Shown piece by piece: positions 26,402 through 34,095 of a DNA stretch of 64,000 bases. The translations under genes were made by a program, and so were the position numbers. The stretch is from Crossiella equi. Its GTDB lineage: Bacteria > Actinomycetota > Actinomycetes > Mycobacteriales > Pseudonocardiaceae. A model generated the notes under the pieces. That model saw nothing but the letters and a program-made list of their open reading frames with translations, was not told where the DNA came from and ran no database searches. The DNA is taken from NCBI RefSeq assembly GCF_017876755.1, contig NZ_JAGIOO010000001.1, positions 930,001 to 994,000 of the forward strand, given 5' to 3'. Numbering within the stretch: the first letter of the stretch is position 1; the number at the start of each line of letters is the position of its first letter.

Positions 26402-28999
26402 TCATGGGATCTGGTCGAGCAGCTGGGCGCAGCGGATGAGGCCCAGGTGGGAGTAGGCCTGCGGGTGGTTGCCCAGCGAGCGCTCGGCGACCGGGTCGTA
26501 CTCCTCCGGGAGCAGGCCGGTGGGTCCGGCGCAGTCCACCATCTGCTGGAACAGCTCCTCGGCCTCGGTGCGGCGACCGGTGAGCAGGTAGGACTCGATC
26601 ATCCAGGCCGCGCACAGGTGCCAGCCGCCCTCGGTGCCGGGCAGGCCGTCATCGCGGTGGTAGCGGTAGACCGTCACCCCGGAGCGCAGCTCGGCCTCGG
26701 TGGCGGTGACCGTGGCCTGGAAGCGCTCGTCGGTGGGGTCGATCAGGCCCGAGAGGCCGATGTGCAGGGTGGCCGCGTCCAGGTCGGTGCCGTCGTAGGC
26801 GGTGGTGAAGGACTGGACCTCCTCGTTCCACCCATTCGTGAGCACGTCCTCGCGGATGGTCTCCCGCAGCGTGGCCCAGCCCGGGTCGACCTCGCGGCCG
26901 TAGGCCTCGCCCAGGGCGATGGCGCGGTCGAGGGTGACCCAGCACATGACCTTGGAGTAGACGCGGTGGCGGGGGGCGGCGCGTTCCTCCCAGATGCCGT
27001 GGTCGGGTTCGTGCCAGCGGCGGGTGACGGCCTCGGCCATCGCGCCGACCATGCGCCAGTCCTCGTCGGTGAGCTTGCCGCGGGCGTCGGTCAGTTTCTT
27101 GACCAGGTCCACGACGGGGCCGAAGACGTCGAGCTGGACCTGCTGGTTGGCCAGGTTGCCGACCCGGACGGGGCGGGATCCGGCATAACCCGGGAGGGTG
27201 TCCAGGACGGCTTCGGGGCCGAGGGTGGTGCCGTGCAGGGTGTAGAGGGGGTGCAGGCGTTCGGGGCTGGTCAGGGTGCCGAGCACGGTGTGCAGCCAGC
27301 CGAGGTAGGCCTCGGCTTCGGCGATGGAGCCGACCGAGACCAGGGCCTGGGCTGAGAGGGCGGCATCGCGGACCCAGCAGTAGCGGTAGTCCCAGTTGCG
27401 GACCCCGCCGATCTCCTCGGGCAGTGAGGAGGTGGCCGCGGCCAGGAAGGCGCCGGTCTCACCGTGCTGGAGGCCGCGCAGGGTCAGGGCGGAGCGGGCC
27501 ACGAGCTCGCGCTCGGTGTTGGGCAGGTCGAGCCCGGCCAGCCACTCGGTCCAGTAGGCATCCGCCCGCGCCCGACGCTCCGGCTCCGGCGCCGGGTCGG
27601 CGCTCAGATCCGCTGTGCCGCAACGAAGTTCGAGGGCGATGGGAGCGTCCAGAGTCACGGTCACTACCGCCTGCGCGGTGTCGTGCATACCGTCGGACGT
27701 GATCTCCCACCGCACCCCGGGCGAGCGCAGCACGATCGGATCAGTCGTGCCCAGCACTCGGAGTCCATCGGGTTCGGCCACCAGCGACACCGGCACCTGC
27801 CCGAACTCAGGCCTGGGCGCGAAGGTGATGACGGCGGTCGTGTTGCCGGAGATGACGCGCACCAGGTCGGTGCGCTGCGCCGGGGCGTAGTGGTCGAAGT
27901 AGTCGGTGACCAGCAGCTTCGACCAGCGGGTCTCCACCGTCATGGTGCCCGGCACGTAACGCTGGCCCAGCGGCAGGCCGTTGCGCTCCGGCTTGATCGA
28001 GAAGTGGCCCGCGCTCGGGCCGCCGAGCAGATCGGCGAAGATCGCCGCGGAGTCCGGCTCCGGGTGGCACAGCCAGGTCAGCCGCGCGTCCGGGGTCACC
28101 AGCGCCACCGACCGTTCGTTGGCCAGCATGGTCAGCCGCTCGATCGGCACCGCCTGCTCGCCATAGAGCCAGTTCCGCCGCTCCTCCAGCAGGAAAGCCA
28201 GCATCACGGCCACCTCGGTGGAGTCGTCGAGCCGGTGCGCGGCGGCGGTCGGCCCCTCCCCCACCTTCACGCCGAGGTCCGGCCCCGCCAGCCGCTGGAA
28301 CGCCTTCTCGTCGGTGACGTCGTCCCCGGCGAACAACGTGGCCGAGGCCGCCACCTGGTGGCGCAGCACGTCCAAGGCCTCGCCCTTGTCCGTGCGCACC
28401 ACCGACAGTTCGATGACTTCCTTGCCCTCGGTGACCTGGACCCCGTCCCAGTCGCAGGGACCGCTGCGCACGGCCTCGAACACCCGCGCGGCCACCTCGG
28501 GCTCGGCGCGCCGGGAGTGCACCGCCACCGAGGCGGGCTTGAACTCCAGGTGCATGCCAGGGCCGTCGGCGACGAGGGTTTCCAGAGCGCGTCCCAACCG
28601 GGACAGCCGGTCCTTGGTGAGCTTGTCGAGCTCGTGGACGAAGCCGACGTCGAACTCCGAACCGTGCGAGCCGACGAGGTGCACCTCGGACGGCAGGCGC
28701 GACAGCGTGGCCAGGTCGCGCAGCGCGCGCCCGGAGATCACGGAGACGGTCGTCGCGGGCAAGGCGGCCAGCGATCGCAGGGCGTTCACCGACTCCGGCA
28801 GGGGCCGGGCGTTGTCGGGGTCGGCGACGATCGGGGCCAGCGTGCCGTCGTAGTCACAGGCGACGAGGAGCCGGGGGGTGCGGGCGAGTTCGACCAGTGC
28901 ACGACGCAGCTCGGCGGGCAGGGCGACCGCGCCGCGCTCGCGCACAACGCTCAACCGCGTCTCCGCTGCCGGGAACTCCGCCGCACTGGGCTGACTCAC
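26402..28999 (-). CDS. trehalose-6-phosphate phosphatase fused to GH15 glycosidase
   Basis: A two-domain enzyme of 865 aa. Residues 25-260 are a HAD phosphatase of the OtsB type (LVACDYDGTLAPIV, TVSVISGRAL, AGDDVTDEKAFQ). Residues 270-865 are a GH15 catalytic region, preceded by its beta domain, with NWDYRYCWVRDAALSA, DWRMVGAMAEAV and LLPEEYDP. GH15 includes glucoamylases and the mycobacterial trehalase, so the protein may release trehalose from trehalose-6-phosphate and then split it. The GTG at 28999 follows GGGAGGTG; the frame upstream is low-complexity and not used. Such fusions occur in other actinobacteria. Confidence 0.9.
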   Translation of the reverse strand: MSQPSAAEFPAAETRLSVVRERGAVALPAELRRALVELARTPRLLVACDYDGTLAPIVADPDNARPLPESVNALRSLAALPATTVSVISGRALRDLATLSRLPSEVHLVGSHGSEFDVGFVHELDKLTKDRLSRLGRALETLVADGPGMHLEFKPASVAVHSRRAEPEVAARVFEAVRSGPCDWDGVQVTEGKEVIELSVVRTDKGEALDVLRHQVAASATLFAGDDVTDEKAFQRLAGPDLGVKVGEGPTAAAHRLDDSTEVAVMLAFLLEERRNWLYGEQAVPIERLTMLANERSVALVTPDARLTWLCHPEPDSAAIFADLLGGPSAGHFSIKPERNGLPLGQRYVPGTMTVETRWSKLLVTDYFDHYAPAQRTDLVRVISGNTTAVITFAPRPEFGQVPVSLVAEPDGLRVLGTTDPIVLRSPGVRWEITSDGMHDTAQAVVTVTLDAPIALELRCGTADLSADPAPEPERRARADAYWTEWLAGLDLPNTERELVARSALTLRGLQHGETGAFLAAATSSLPEEIGGVRNWDYRYCWVRDAALSAQALVSVGSIAEAEAYLGWLHTVLGTLTSPERLHPLYTLHGTTLGPEAVLDTLPGYAGSRPVRVGNLANQQVQLDVFGPVVDLVKKLTDARGKLTDEDWRMVGAMAEAVTRRWHEPDHGIWEERAAPRHRVYSKVMCWVTLDRAIALGEAYGREVDPGWATLRETIREDVLTNGWNEEVQSFTTAYDGTDLDAATLHIGLSGLIDPTDERFQATVTATEAELRSGVTVYRYHRDDGLPGTEGGWHLCAAWMIESYLLTGRRTEAEELFQQMVDCAGPTGLLPEEYDPVAERSLGNHPQAYSHLGLIRCAQLLDQIP

Positions 29000-29091
29000 A
29001 GAAATACACCTCCCGCAATTCCACGGCTCCGTTGCCGCCAACCCCGACGGTAGCGGGTGATCCGCACCACGCCGATCCGTTTCGAATCCAC

Positions 29092-29538
29092 TTATCGCCC
29101 CCGGAATGTGTGCAGCGAGGACGTCGACCGCACCGCACCGAGCACGAACTGCCAGGGCGGCAGCGTCTGACCGGGCAGCGGCGGCACCACCCACCGGCCG
29201 ACATCGGGCGGCAGCGGGAGCCAGGTCTGCCGCGGCAGCAGCCGCACTCCGATGCGCCCCAGGTCGAGCAGGGTGGCCAGCCGAAGGCTGCTGCCCGCGG
29301 GCCCGGTGAGGAACACCCACTCCTCTGACGTGCCCGGATAGCCCAGCACCGGCCCGGAGAGCATGTGCACGGCCAGCGCGGAGTTGGTCTCGGCCCCGAG
29401 CCCGGCCCGCATGGCGACGGCGCCGACGAGGTCACCGACGAGCAGCTCCCGCACCCCGGTCTCGGGATTGACGCGAATCCGCCAGTCCATGAACCGGCTG
29501 TGGTCGAACCTTCTGCCGATGTCATCCACGACGGTCAT
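29092..29538 (-). CDS. hypothetical protein
   Basis: A 148-aa soluble protein (MTVVDDIGRRFDHSRFMDWR...) with no signal peptide or membrane segment. The C-terminal half is proline- and leucine-rich (LPRQTWLPLPPDVGRWVVPPLPG). I do not recognise a family. GGAAAGGCGGG precedes the ATG. A small AT-rich inverted repeat (TTTGA-N5-TCAAA, 29613-29627) lies upstream and could be an operator. Confidence 0.6.
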   Translation of the reverse strand: MTVVDDIGRRFDHSRFMDWRIRVNPETGVRELLVGDLVGAVAMRAGLGAETNSALAVHMLSGPVLGYPGTSEEWVFLTGPAGSSLRLATLLDLGRIGVRLLPRQTWLPLPPDVGRWVVPPLPGQTLPPWQFVLGAVRSTSSLHTFRGR

Positions 29539-29692
29539 GGGGACCCGCCTTTCCTCGGGGGTGCGGTGGCCTGCACCCAGGTCAAGAGGAAAGCACCAAC
29601 CAGCCTCCGGCATTTGACAATATCAAAGAACCTGCCCTCACGACGCTACCGAACTGCCCTTATGACCGCGCGTAACTCCAACAATTCTTCCA

Positions 29693-30499
29693 TTAACGAA
29701 CCAGGACAGGCTCGCAAACACGGTCCAACGCCGTCCGGTACCGACCGGCCAGCTCAACCACCTCGGCAGCGGACCCGGTCTCCAGCAGAACCCGCACGAC
29801 CGAGGACCCGATGATCACCCCATCGGCGACCCCGGCGAGCACCACGGCCTGCTCAGGGCTGGAGATCCCGAACCCGGCGACAACGGGCAGCTCACTGTGC
29901 GACCGGACCCGCTCGATGGTCCGCACGGCCCCCTCGGCGAGCTCGGCCCGCTCCCCGGTGGTCTGCATGGCGGTGACGGCGTAGACGAACCCCCGCGACG
30001 CGGCCCCGATCTCCGCGAGCCGATCATCGGAGCACTCGGGCGCGGCCAGCTGCACGGCACTGACCTCCACGGCCTCGGCCTCCACCCGAAACTCCCGGCT
30101 CTCCTCCAGGGGCAGATCGGGCACGATGACCCCGGCCACCCCGGAGTCAGCGAGCCGCTGGAGAAACGCCCGAGACCCACCAGGATGCGCGAACACCACA
30201 TTGGCATAGGTCATGACGGTCAGCGGTATCCCCAGGTTGTCCAACGTGGACAGCTCATCGAGCATCCGGCTGGGCGTGGCCCCGAGCGACAACGCCCGAC
30301 TGGCGGCCTTCTGCACGGTGACGCCGTCGATCATCGGATCGGAGAACGGCAACCCGATCTCCAACCCGTCAACCCCGGCCTCAGCCAACGCGGGAATGAG
30401 CTCAACCCACTCCCGCGTCACCCCAGCCATCAGGTAGGGCATCAGAAGCTTGCGCCCGGCACGAACCCGCTGGCCAAGCTGCTCGGACAAACTGATCAT
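29693..30499 (-). CDS. trpA: tryptophan synthase alpha subunit
   Basis: Cleaves indole-3-glycerol phosphate to indole, which passes to TrpB. The 268-aa protein has the two catalytic acids in GLEIGLPFSDPMIDG (Glu about 48, Asp about 59), PDLPLEES, and the phosphate-binding GFGISSPEQA and IIGSSVVRVL. The ATG follows GGAGTTCACC. Normally trpB and trpA overlap or nearly touch; here they are 830 bp apart with repetitive DNA between them, although in the usual order. Confidence 0.94.
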   Translation of the reverse strand: MISLSEQLGQRVRAGRKLLMPYLMAGVTREWVELIPALAEAGVDGLEIGLPFSDPMIDGVTVQKAASRALSLGATPSRMLDELSTLDNLGIPLTVMTYANVVFAHPGGSRAFLQRLADSGVAGVIVPDLPLEESREFRVEAEAVEVSAVQLAAPECSDDRLAEIGAASRGFVYAVTAMQTTGERAELAEGAVRTIERVRSHSELPVVAGFGISSPEQAVVLAGVADGVIIGSSVVRVLLETGSAAEVVELAGRYRTALDRVCEPVLVR

Positions 30500-30738
30500 G
30501 GTGAACTCCAGGAGTTGGGTTTGTGGGCACAACGGACACAGGACGCCATGAGTCCGGCCTGGGCACGTGCCAGGAGCGGAGCACTGCGCCCGGCTGGCCG
30601 GAGATGACCGCTTCCGGCGACTCGGCGACCAAAACGCCGCCGGACACCGGCAGAACCAGCGACCAGCCACCGAGCACAGTCACCGGGCAGGGGAACGCGC
30701 TGGGCGGCTGACCGCTGCGCGGTCGGTCGGCGGGACAT
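30496..30738 (-). CDS. possible small ORF coupled to trpA
   Basis: An 80-codon frame whose TGA overlaps the trpA ATG (ATGA). It is arginine-rich (RRPTAQRSAAQRVPLPG..., ending VRCAHKPNSWSSP) and has no recognised family or clear ribosome site. The overlap may be chance. Only the coupling geometry supports it. Confidence 0.22.
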   Translation of the reverse strand: MSRRPTAQRSAAQRVPLPGDCARWLVAGSAGVRRRFGRRVAGSGHLRPAGRSAPLLARAQAGLMASCVRCAHKPNSWSSP

Positions 30739-31329
30739 GGCGTCAGGGATCCGGCGGTGCGGCTTGTGTGGTTTCCGGGCCAGCGCGGCGGAGCTGGTTT
30801 GGCGGGGTGGTGGCTGACGGGAACGACATCGGGACTCCTAGTCGGGTCGGAAAAGTCGGCCCGGGGCGGGTCGGTCGGCTCGGTCAGGTTGGGCGAGCCG
30901 AGCCGGTTGGCCCAGCCGGGCTGGGACGGCTTGGGACGAGGCAGTTGGTTCGATCGAGACGGGTGGCTCGGGACGAGCCAGTCGGCACGGTCAAGACGGG
31001 TCGGGTCGAGTCGATTGGTTCGGTCGGGGTGAGTTGGCTCAGGGTGGGTCCGTCGGAGCGGGACAGAGTGGCCGGACCGGATTGAGTCAGCCAGACCAGC
31101 GTGGTTGGGCAGGTCGTGCCAGGGCGAGCCGTGGTCGGAGCGGTTGGGGGTTGGCGTCATCGAGCCTGGCGTGGTCCAGGACCAGGCAGTCGGAATCGGC
31201 GTGTGTCGGGCGAGACGGTCGGCTGATTCCGGTTTGGGGTCGAGGTCGGGCTTCGATCGGGGGCTGCGGGTCGGGGGCCGGAGCCGGGGTTGGAGGGGCG
31301 AGGGTTGCGGGTCGCGTTTTGGGGCTTGG
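30500..31329. other. 830-bp gap between trpB and trpA
   Basis: The spacer contains the degenerate repeats listed at 30835-31130 and otherwise only frames with no recognisable product. A 252-codon minus-strand frame (30402-31160) is rich in Pro, Ser, Arg and Asp because of the repeats and runs into trpA. No tandem Trp codons or attenuator-like leader was seen. Confidence 0.6.
30835..31130. repeat. degenerate GGTCGG/GGTTGG repeat region
   Basis: About 300 bp built of imperfect 5- to 15-bp units such as GGTCGG, GGTTGG, GACGGGTCGG and GAGCCGAGCCGG on the plus strand. Strand composition is skewed to G+T. Related units (GGGCGGGCCGAGCCG) recur at 36650-36780. Origin unknown; it may be a decayed or slippage-prone sequence. 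Confidence 0.55.
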
Positions 31330-32520
31330 TCAGGGGTTGCGGAGGTGGTGGACGTCCTTGTCTCCTCGGCCGGAGAGTGTGAGCAGGACCGTGGCGCCGG
31401 AGGGGAGTTCGGGTGTGGTGCCCGCGGCGCGGAGGATCCAGGCCAGCGCGTGGGCGGATTCCAGGGCCGGGAGGATGCCTTCGGTCGCGGTCAGGGTGCG
31501 GACGGCGGTGAGGGCCTCCTCGTCGGTGACCGTGGAGTAGTGGACCCGGCCCTGGTCGTGCAGGTGCATGTGTTCCGGGCCCACGCCCGGGTAGTCCAGG
31601 CCCGCCGAGATGCTGTGGGCTTCGGCGATCTGGCCCTCGCCGTCCTGGAGGAAGTGTGAGCGGAAGCCGTGCAGGATGCCCGGTACGCCGTTCGTGACGC
31701 CCGCGCCGCCCGCCGCCTCGACGCCGACCAGGCGGGCCGGGGTGTCGACGAAGCCCGCGAAGGTGCCCGCGGCGTTCGAGCCCCCGCCCACGCAGGCCAC
31801 CACTACATCCGGGATGCCCGTGGGCAGCAGCTCGGCGGCCTGGGCTCGTGCCTCGTCGCCGATGACCCGCTGGAACTCCCGCACCAGCCACGGGTACGGG
31901 TGGGGCCCCAGCACCGAGCCGATGCAGTAGTGCGCCGAGCGGGTCTCGCTGACCCAGGCGCGCAACGCCGCGTTCGTGGCCTCCTTCAGTGTGCCCGCCT
32001 CGTCGGGCTGGCCCGCGGCGACCACCTCGGCACCCAGGAGCTCCATGCGGAAGACGTTCAGCTCCTGGCGGCGCATGTCGGTGTGTCCCATGTAGACAGT
32101 GCACTCCAGGCCCAGCAGCGCGGCGGCGGTGGCCGCGGCCACGCCGTGCTGGCCCGCGCCGGTCTCTGCGATGAGCTTGGTGCGCCCCATGCGTTTGGCC
32201 AGCAGCGCCTGGCCCAGGACGTTGTTGATTTTGTGCGAACCGGTGTGGGCCAGGTCCTCGCGTTTGAGGAACAGGCGCACGCCGAGGCGTTCGCCGAGCC
32301 GCACGCACTCGGTGAGCGGCGTGGGACGGCCGACGTAGCTGGCCAGCAGGCGGTGGTACTCCGCGCGGAAGGCCGGGTCGTGCCAGGCCTCGTCGAAGGC
32401 GCGTTCGACGGCCTGGCAGGCTGGGACCAGGGCTTCCGGGACGAAGCGGCCGCCGTGGGCACCGAAGCGGCCGTCGGCGGAAGGCCTGGTCATGAGGGGG
32501 GTGACGAGATCTGGGCTCAC
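31330..32520 (-). CDS. trpB: tryptophan synthase beta subunit
   Basis: PLP enzyme that joins indole and serine. The 396-aa protein has FGAHGGRFVPEAL at the N-terminus, the PLP lysine in LAHTGSHKINNVLG, ETGAGQHGVAAATAAALLG, the glycine-rich phosphate loop VGGGSNAAG and the C-terminal LTLSGRGDKD. Standard TrpB1 type. No other trp biosynthesis gene is in the window. Start is GTG 32520 or ATG 32493; the former abuts the palindrome AGTTCTAGAACT. A divergent GntR regulator probably controls it. Confidence 0.93.
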   Translation of the reverse strand: MSPDLVTPLMTRPSADGRFGAHGGRFVPEALVPACQAVERAFDEAWHDPAFRAEYHRLLASYVGRPTPLTECVRLGERLGVRLFLKREDLAHTGSHKINNVLGQALLAKRMGRTKLIAETGAGQHGVAAATAAALLGLECTVYMGHTDMRRQELNVFRMELLGAEVVAAGQPDEAGTLKEATNAALRAWVSETRSAHYCIGSVLGPHPYPWLVREFQRVIGDEARAQAAELLPTGIPDVVVACVGGGSNAAGTFAGFVDTPARLVGVEAAGGAGVTNGVPGILHGFRSHFLQDGEGQIAEAHSISAGLDYPGVGPEHMHLHDQGRVHYSTVTDEEALTAVRTLTATEGILPALESAHALAWILRAAGTTPELPSGATVLLTLSGRGDKDVHHLRNP

Positions 32521-32559
32521 AGTTCTAGAACTCTAGCACTCTAGGGCGGCAAGTACACT
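32521..32559. promoter_or_regulatory. GntR operator/promoter region with CTAG repeats
   Basis: AGTTCTAGAACT (32521-32532) is a perfect 12-bp palindrome, and CTAGnACT recurs with 8-bp period (32525, 32533, then CTAG at 32541). TACACT (32554-32559) ends seven bases before the GntR ATG and may be the -10 of a leaderless transcript. CTAG is rare in such DNA. Confidence 0.6.
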
Positions 32560-32566
32560 CCCGATC

Positions 32567-33322
32567 ATGGGTTACGAGGAGCGCGTGCCGAAGTACCTGG
32601 CGATTTACGGTTCACTGGCCGCCGCGATCAAGGTCGGGGACTACCCGCCGGGCGAGGCGCTGCCCCCGCAGCGGGAACTGGCCGAGCGGTACGGCGTGAC
32701 CCTGATGACCGTGCGCCAGGCCCTGCGCGCGCTCCAGGAAGACGGCCTGGTCGAGGCCCGCCCCGGCACCGGCACCTTCGTGCGGCAGAGCGGTTTCGAC
32801 TACCACCTCAGCGGCCTGCGCAGCCTCGCCGAGGAACTGACCGCGCAGGGCCTCGAACTGCGCACCCGTGTGCTCAGCTCCAACGCGGCCGAGCCGTCCG
32901 AGGAGATCCGCGCCTGGCTCGACCTGACCGAGGGCGAGCGCGTGATCGGCGTGGAACGCCTGCGCTCGACGGGAGAGCCGCCCTCCCCCGTCCTGTTGCA
33001 GACCTCCTACCTGCCCGAACGCCTGACGCTGCGCCTGGACGTCGACCAGCTCGACGAGGTCTCGCTGTACCGCATGCTGGCCGAGGACCTGGGCCGTCCG
33101 GTCACCAGCGCACGCGAGCGGCTGCGCGCCGTCGCCCTGTCCGCGCGCGAGGCCAAGCTGCTCGGCAGGCGCGAGGGCGAGCCCGCGCTGCTGAGCCTGC
33201 GGATCAGCAAGGACGCCGAGGGCAAGGTGCTGCTCGTGGACCGGGCGGTGCTGCCGGAGGGCGCCGAGGTGGTGGCGGACCGGTCCAGCGACGTCCGGCT
33301 CAGCTATCAAACGGAGCGTTAA
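32567..33322 (+). CDS. GntR-family regulator (HutC/UTRA type)
   Basis: A 251-aa regulator: N-terminal winged helix (YLAIYGSLAAAIKVGDYPPGE, ELAERYGVTLMTVRQALRAL, GTGTFVRQ) and C-terminal UTRA ligand-binding domain (ERVIGVERLRSTGEPPSPVLLQTSYLP...LLVDRAVLPEGAEVVADRSS). UTRA domains bind small effectors. It is divergent from trpB with CTAG repeats between, so it may regulate trpB and itself; the ligand is unknown. Confidence 0.92.
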   Translation: MGYEERVPKYLAIYGSLAAAIKVGDYPPGEALPPQRELAERYGVTLMTVRQALRALQEDGLVEARPGTGTFVRQSGFDYHLSGLRSLAEELTAQGLELRTRVLSSNAAEPSEEIRAWLDLTEGERVIGVERLRSTGEPPSPVLLQTSYLPERLTLRLDVDQLDEVSLYRMLAEDLGRPVTSARERLRAVALSAREAKLLGRREGEPALLSLRISKDAEGKVLLVDRAVLPEGAEVVADRSSDVRLSYQTER

Positions 33323-33448
33323 CAACGCTCATTGCACACCGGGGATTCTTTGCCCCATTCAGGTGACTAACAGGGGATACCACGTACGCCGAGTGGCCGT
33401 CACCGCTAGTCATGAAGGGCCGGTCCGAACTGGGGAAGGAGCCGGTCC

Positions 33449-33997
33449 ATGAGTGCTGCACTGTGTGCACCACCTGTCACCACCGTCCTGGTGGTCACCG
33501 AATCCACGTTGTTGCGGGAAGACCTCGCCGCGAGCCTGGTCCGCTTCGGGGCGGGGGTGGTGCACCAGGCTTCCTCGGTGGCACAGGCCCTCGCCCTGGA
33601 CTCGGCGGGCGACATCGCCGTGCTCGACCTCGGCCTGCCGGGGGGCAGCGGGCTGAGCCTGGTCGAGGCGCTGCGCCGCCGCGGCTGGCAGCGGGTGCTG
33701 GTCCTGGCCTCGGCGCAGGACCCGGAACTGGTCCGCGCGGCCTTCCAGGCGGGCGCCGACGGCGTGCTGCTCGGCGGCTCCACCGACCACGCCGAACGGG
33801 CCTGGGAGCTCAGCGCCCGCGAGGTCGAGGTGCTGCAACACGTCGCGGATGGACTGTCCAACAAGGAGATCGGCCGCAGACTCGGACTGTCCTCGCGCAC
33901 CGTCGACACGCACCTGGCCCGCATCGGCAGGCGACTGGGCACCGGCGACCGCGCGCTGATGGTGCTGCTGGCGCTGCGCGCAGGAGTGATCGGCTAG
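33449..33997 (+). CDS. orphan NarL/LuxR-type response regulator with atypical receiver
   Basis: A 182-aa protein. The receiver keeps the phospho-acceptor Asp (DIAVLDLGLPGGSG) but the N-terminal acidic pair reads VVTES instead of a DD/ED pair, the conserved Lys is missing (GADGVLLGGSTDH) and the last helix is shortened, so activation is probably not by standard phosphorylation. The C-terminal LuxR helix-turn-helix is intact (LSAREVEVLQHVADGLSNKEIGRRLGLSSRTVDTHL broken here for length). GAAGGAG precedes the ATG. No histidine kinase nearby. Confidence 0.85.
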   Translation: MSAALCAPPVTTVLVVTESTLLREDLAASLVRFGAGVVHQASSVAQALALDSAGDIAVLDLGLPGGSGLSLVEALRRRGWQRVLVLASAQDPELVRAAFQAGADGVLLGGSTDHAERAWELSAREVEVLQHVADGLSNKEIGRRLGLSSRTVDTHLARIGRRLGTGDRALMVLLALRAGVIG

Positions 33998-34011
33998 GCC
34001 GGGTACGACCT

Positions 34012-34037
34012 AACGGGTGGCGCGGTCAGCACCCGTT
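34012..34037 (+). terminator. weak hairpin after response regulator gene
   Basis: AACGGGTG / CACCCGTT, an 8-bp perfect stem with a ten-base loop. No T-tract follows, so function is uncertain. Confidence 0.4.
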
Positions 34038-34095
34038 GAGCGGATCGCAACATGCCTCTACCAGGCGTTTCATGAGGGTGAACCTGGGGAGGCAC

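Noticed and set aside
30402-31160. 252-codon Pro/Ser/Arg-rich minus-strand frame in the trpB-trpA spacer
   Set aside because: Open only because of the repeats and overlapping trpA in another frame; no domain or plausible start.
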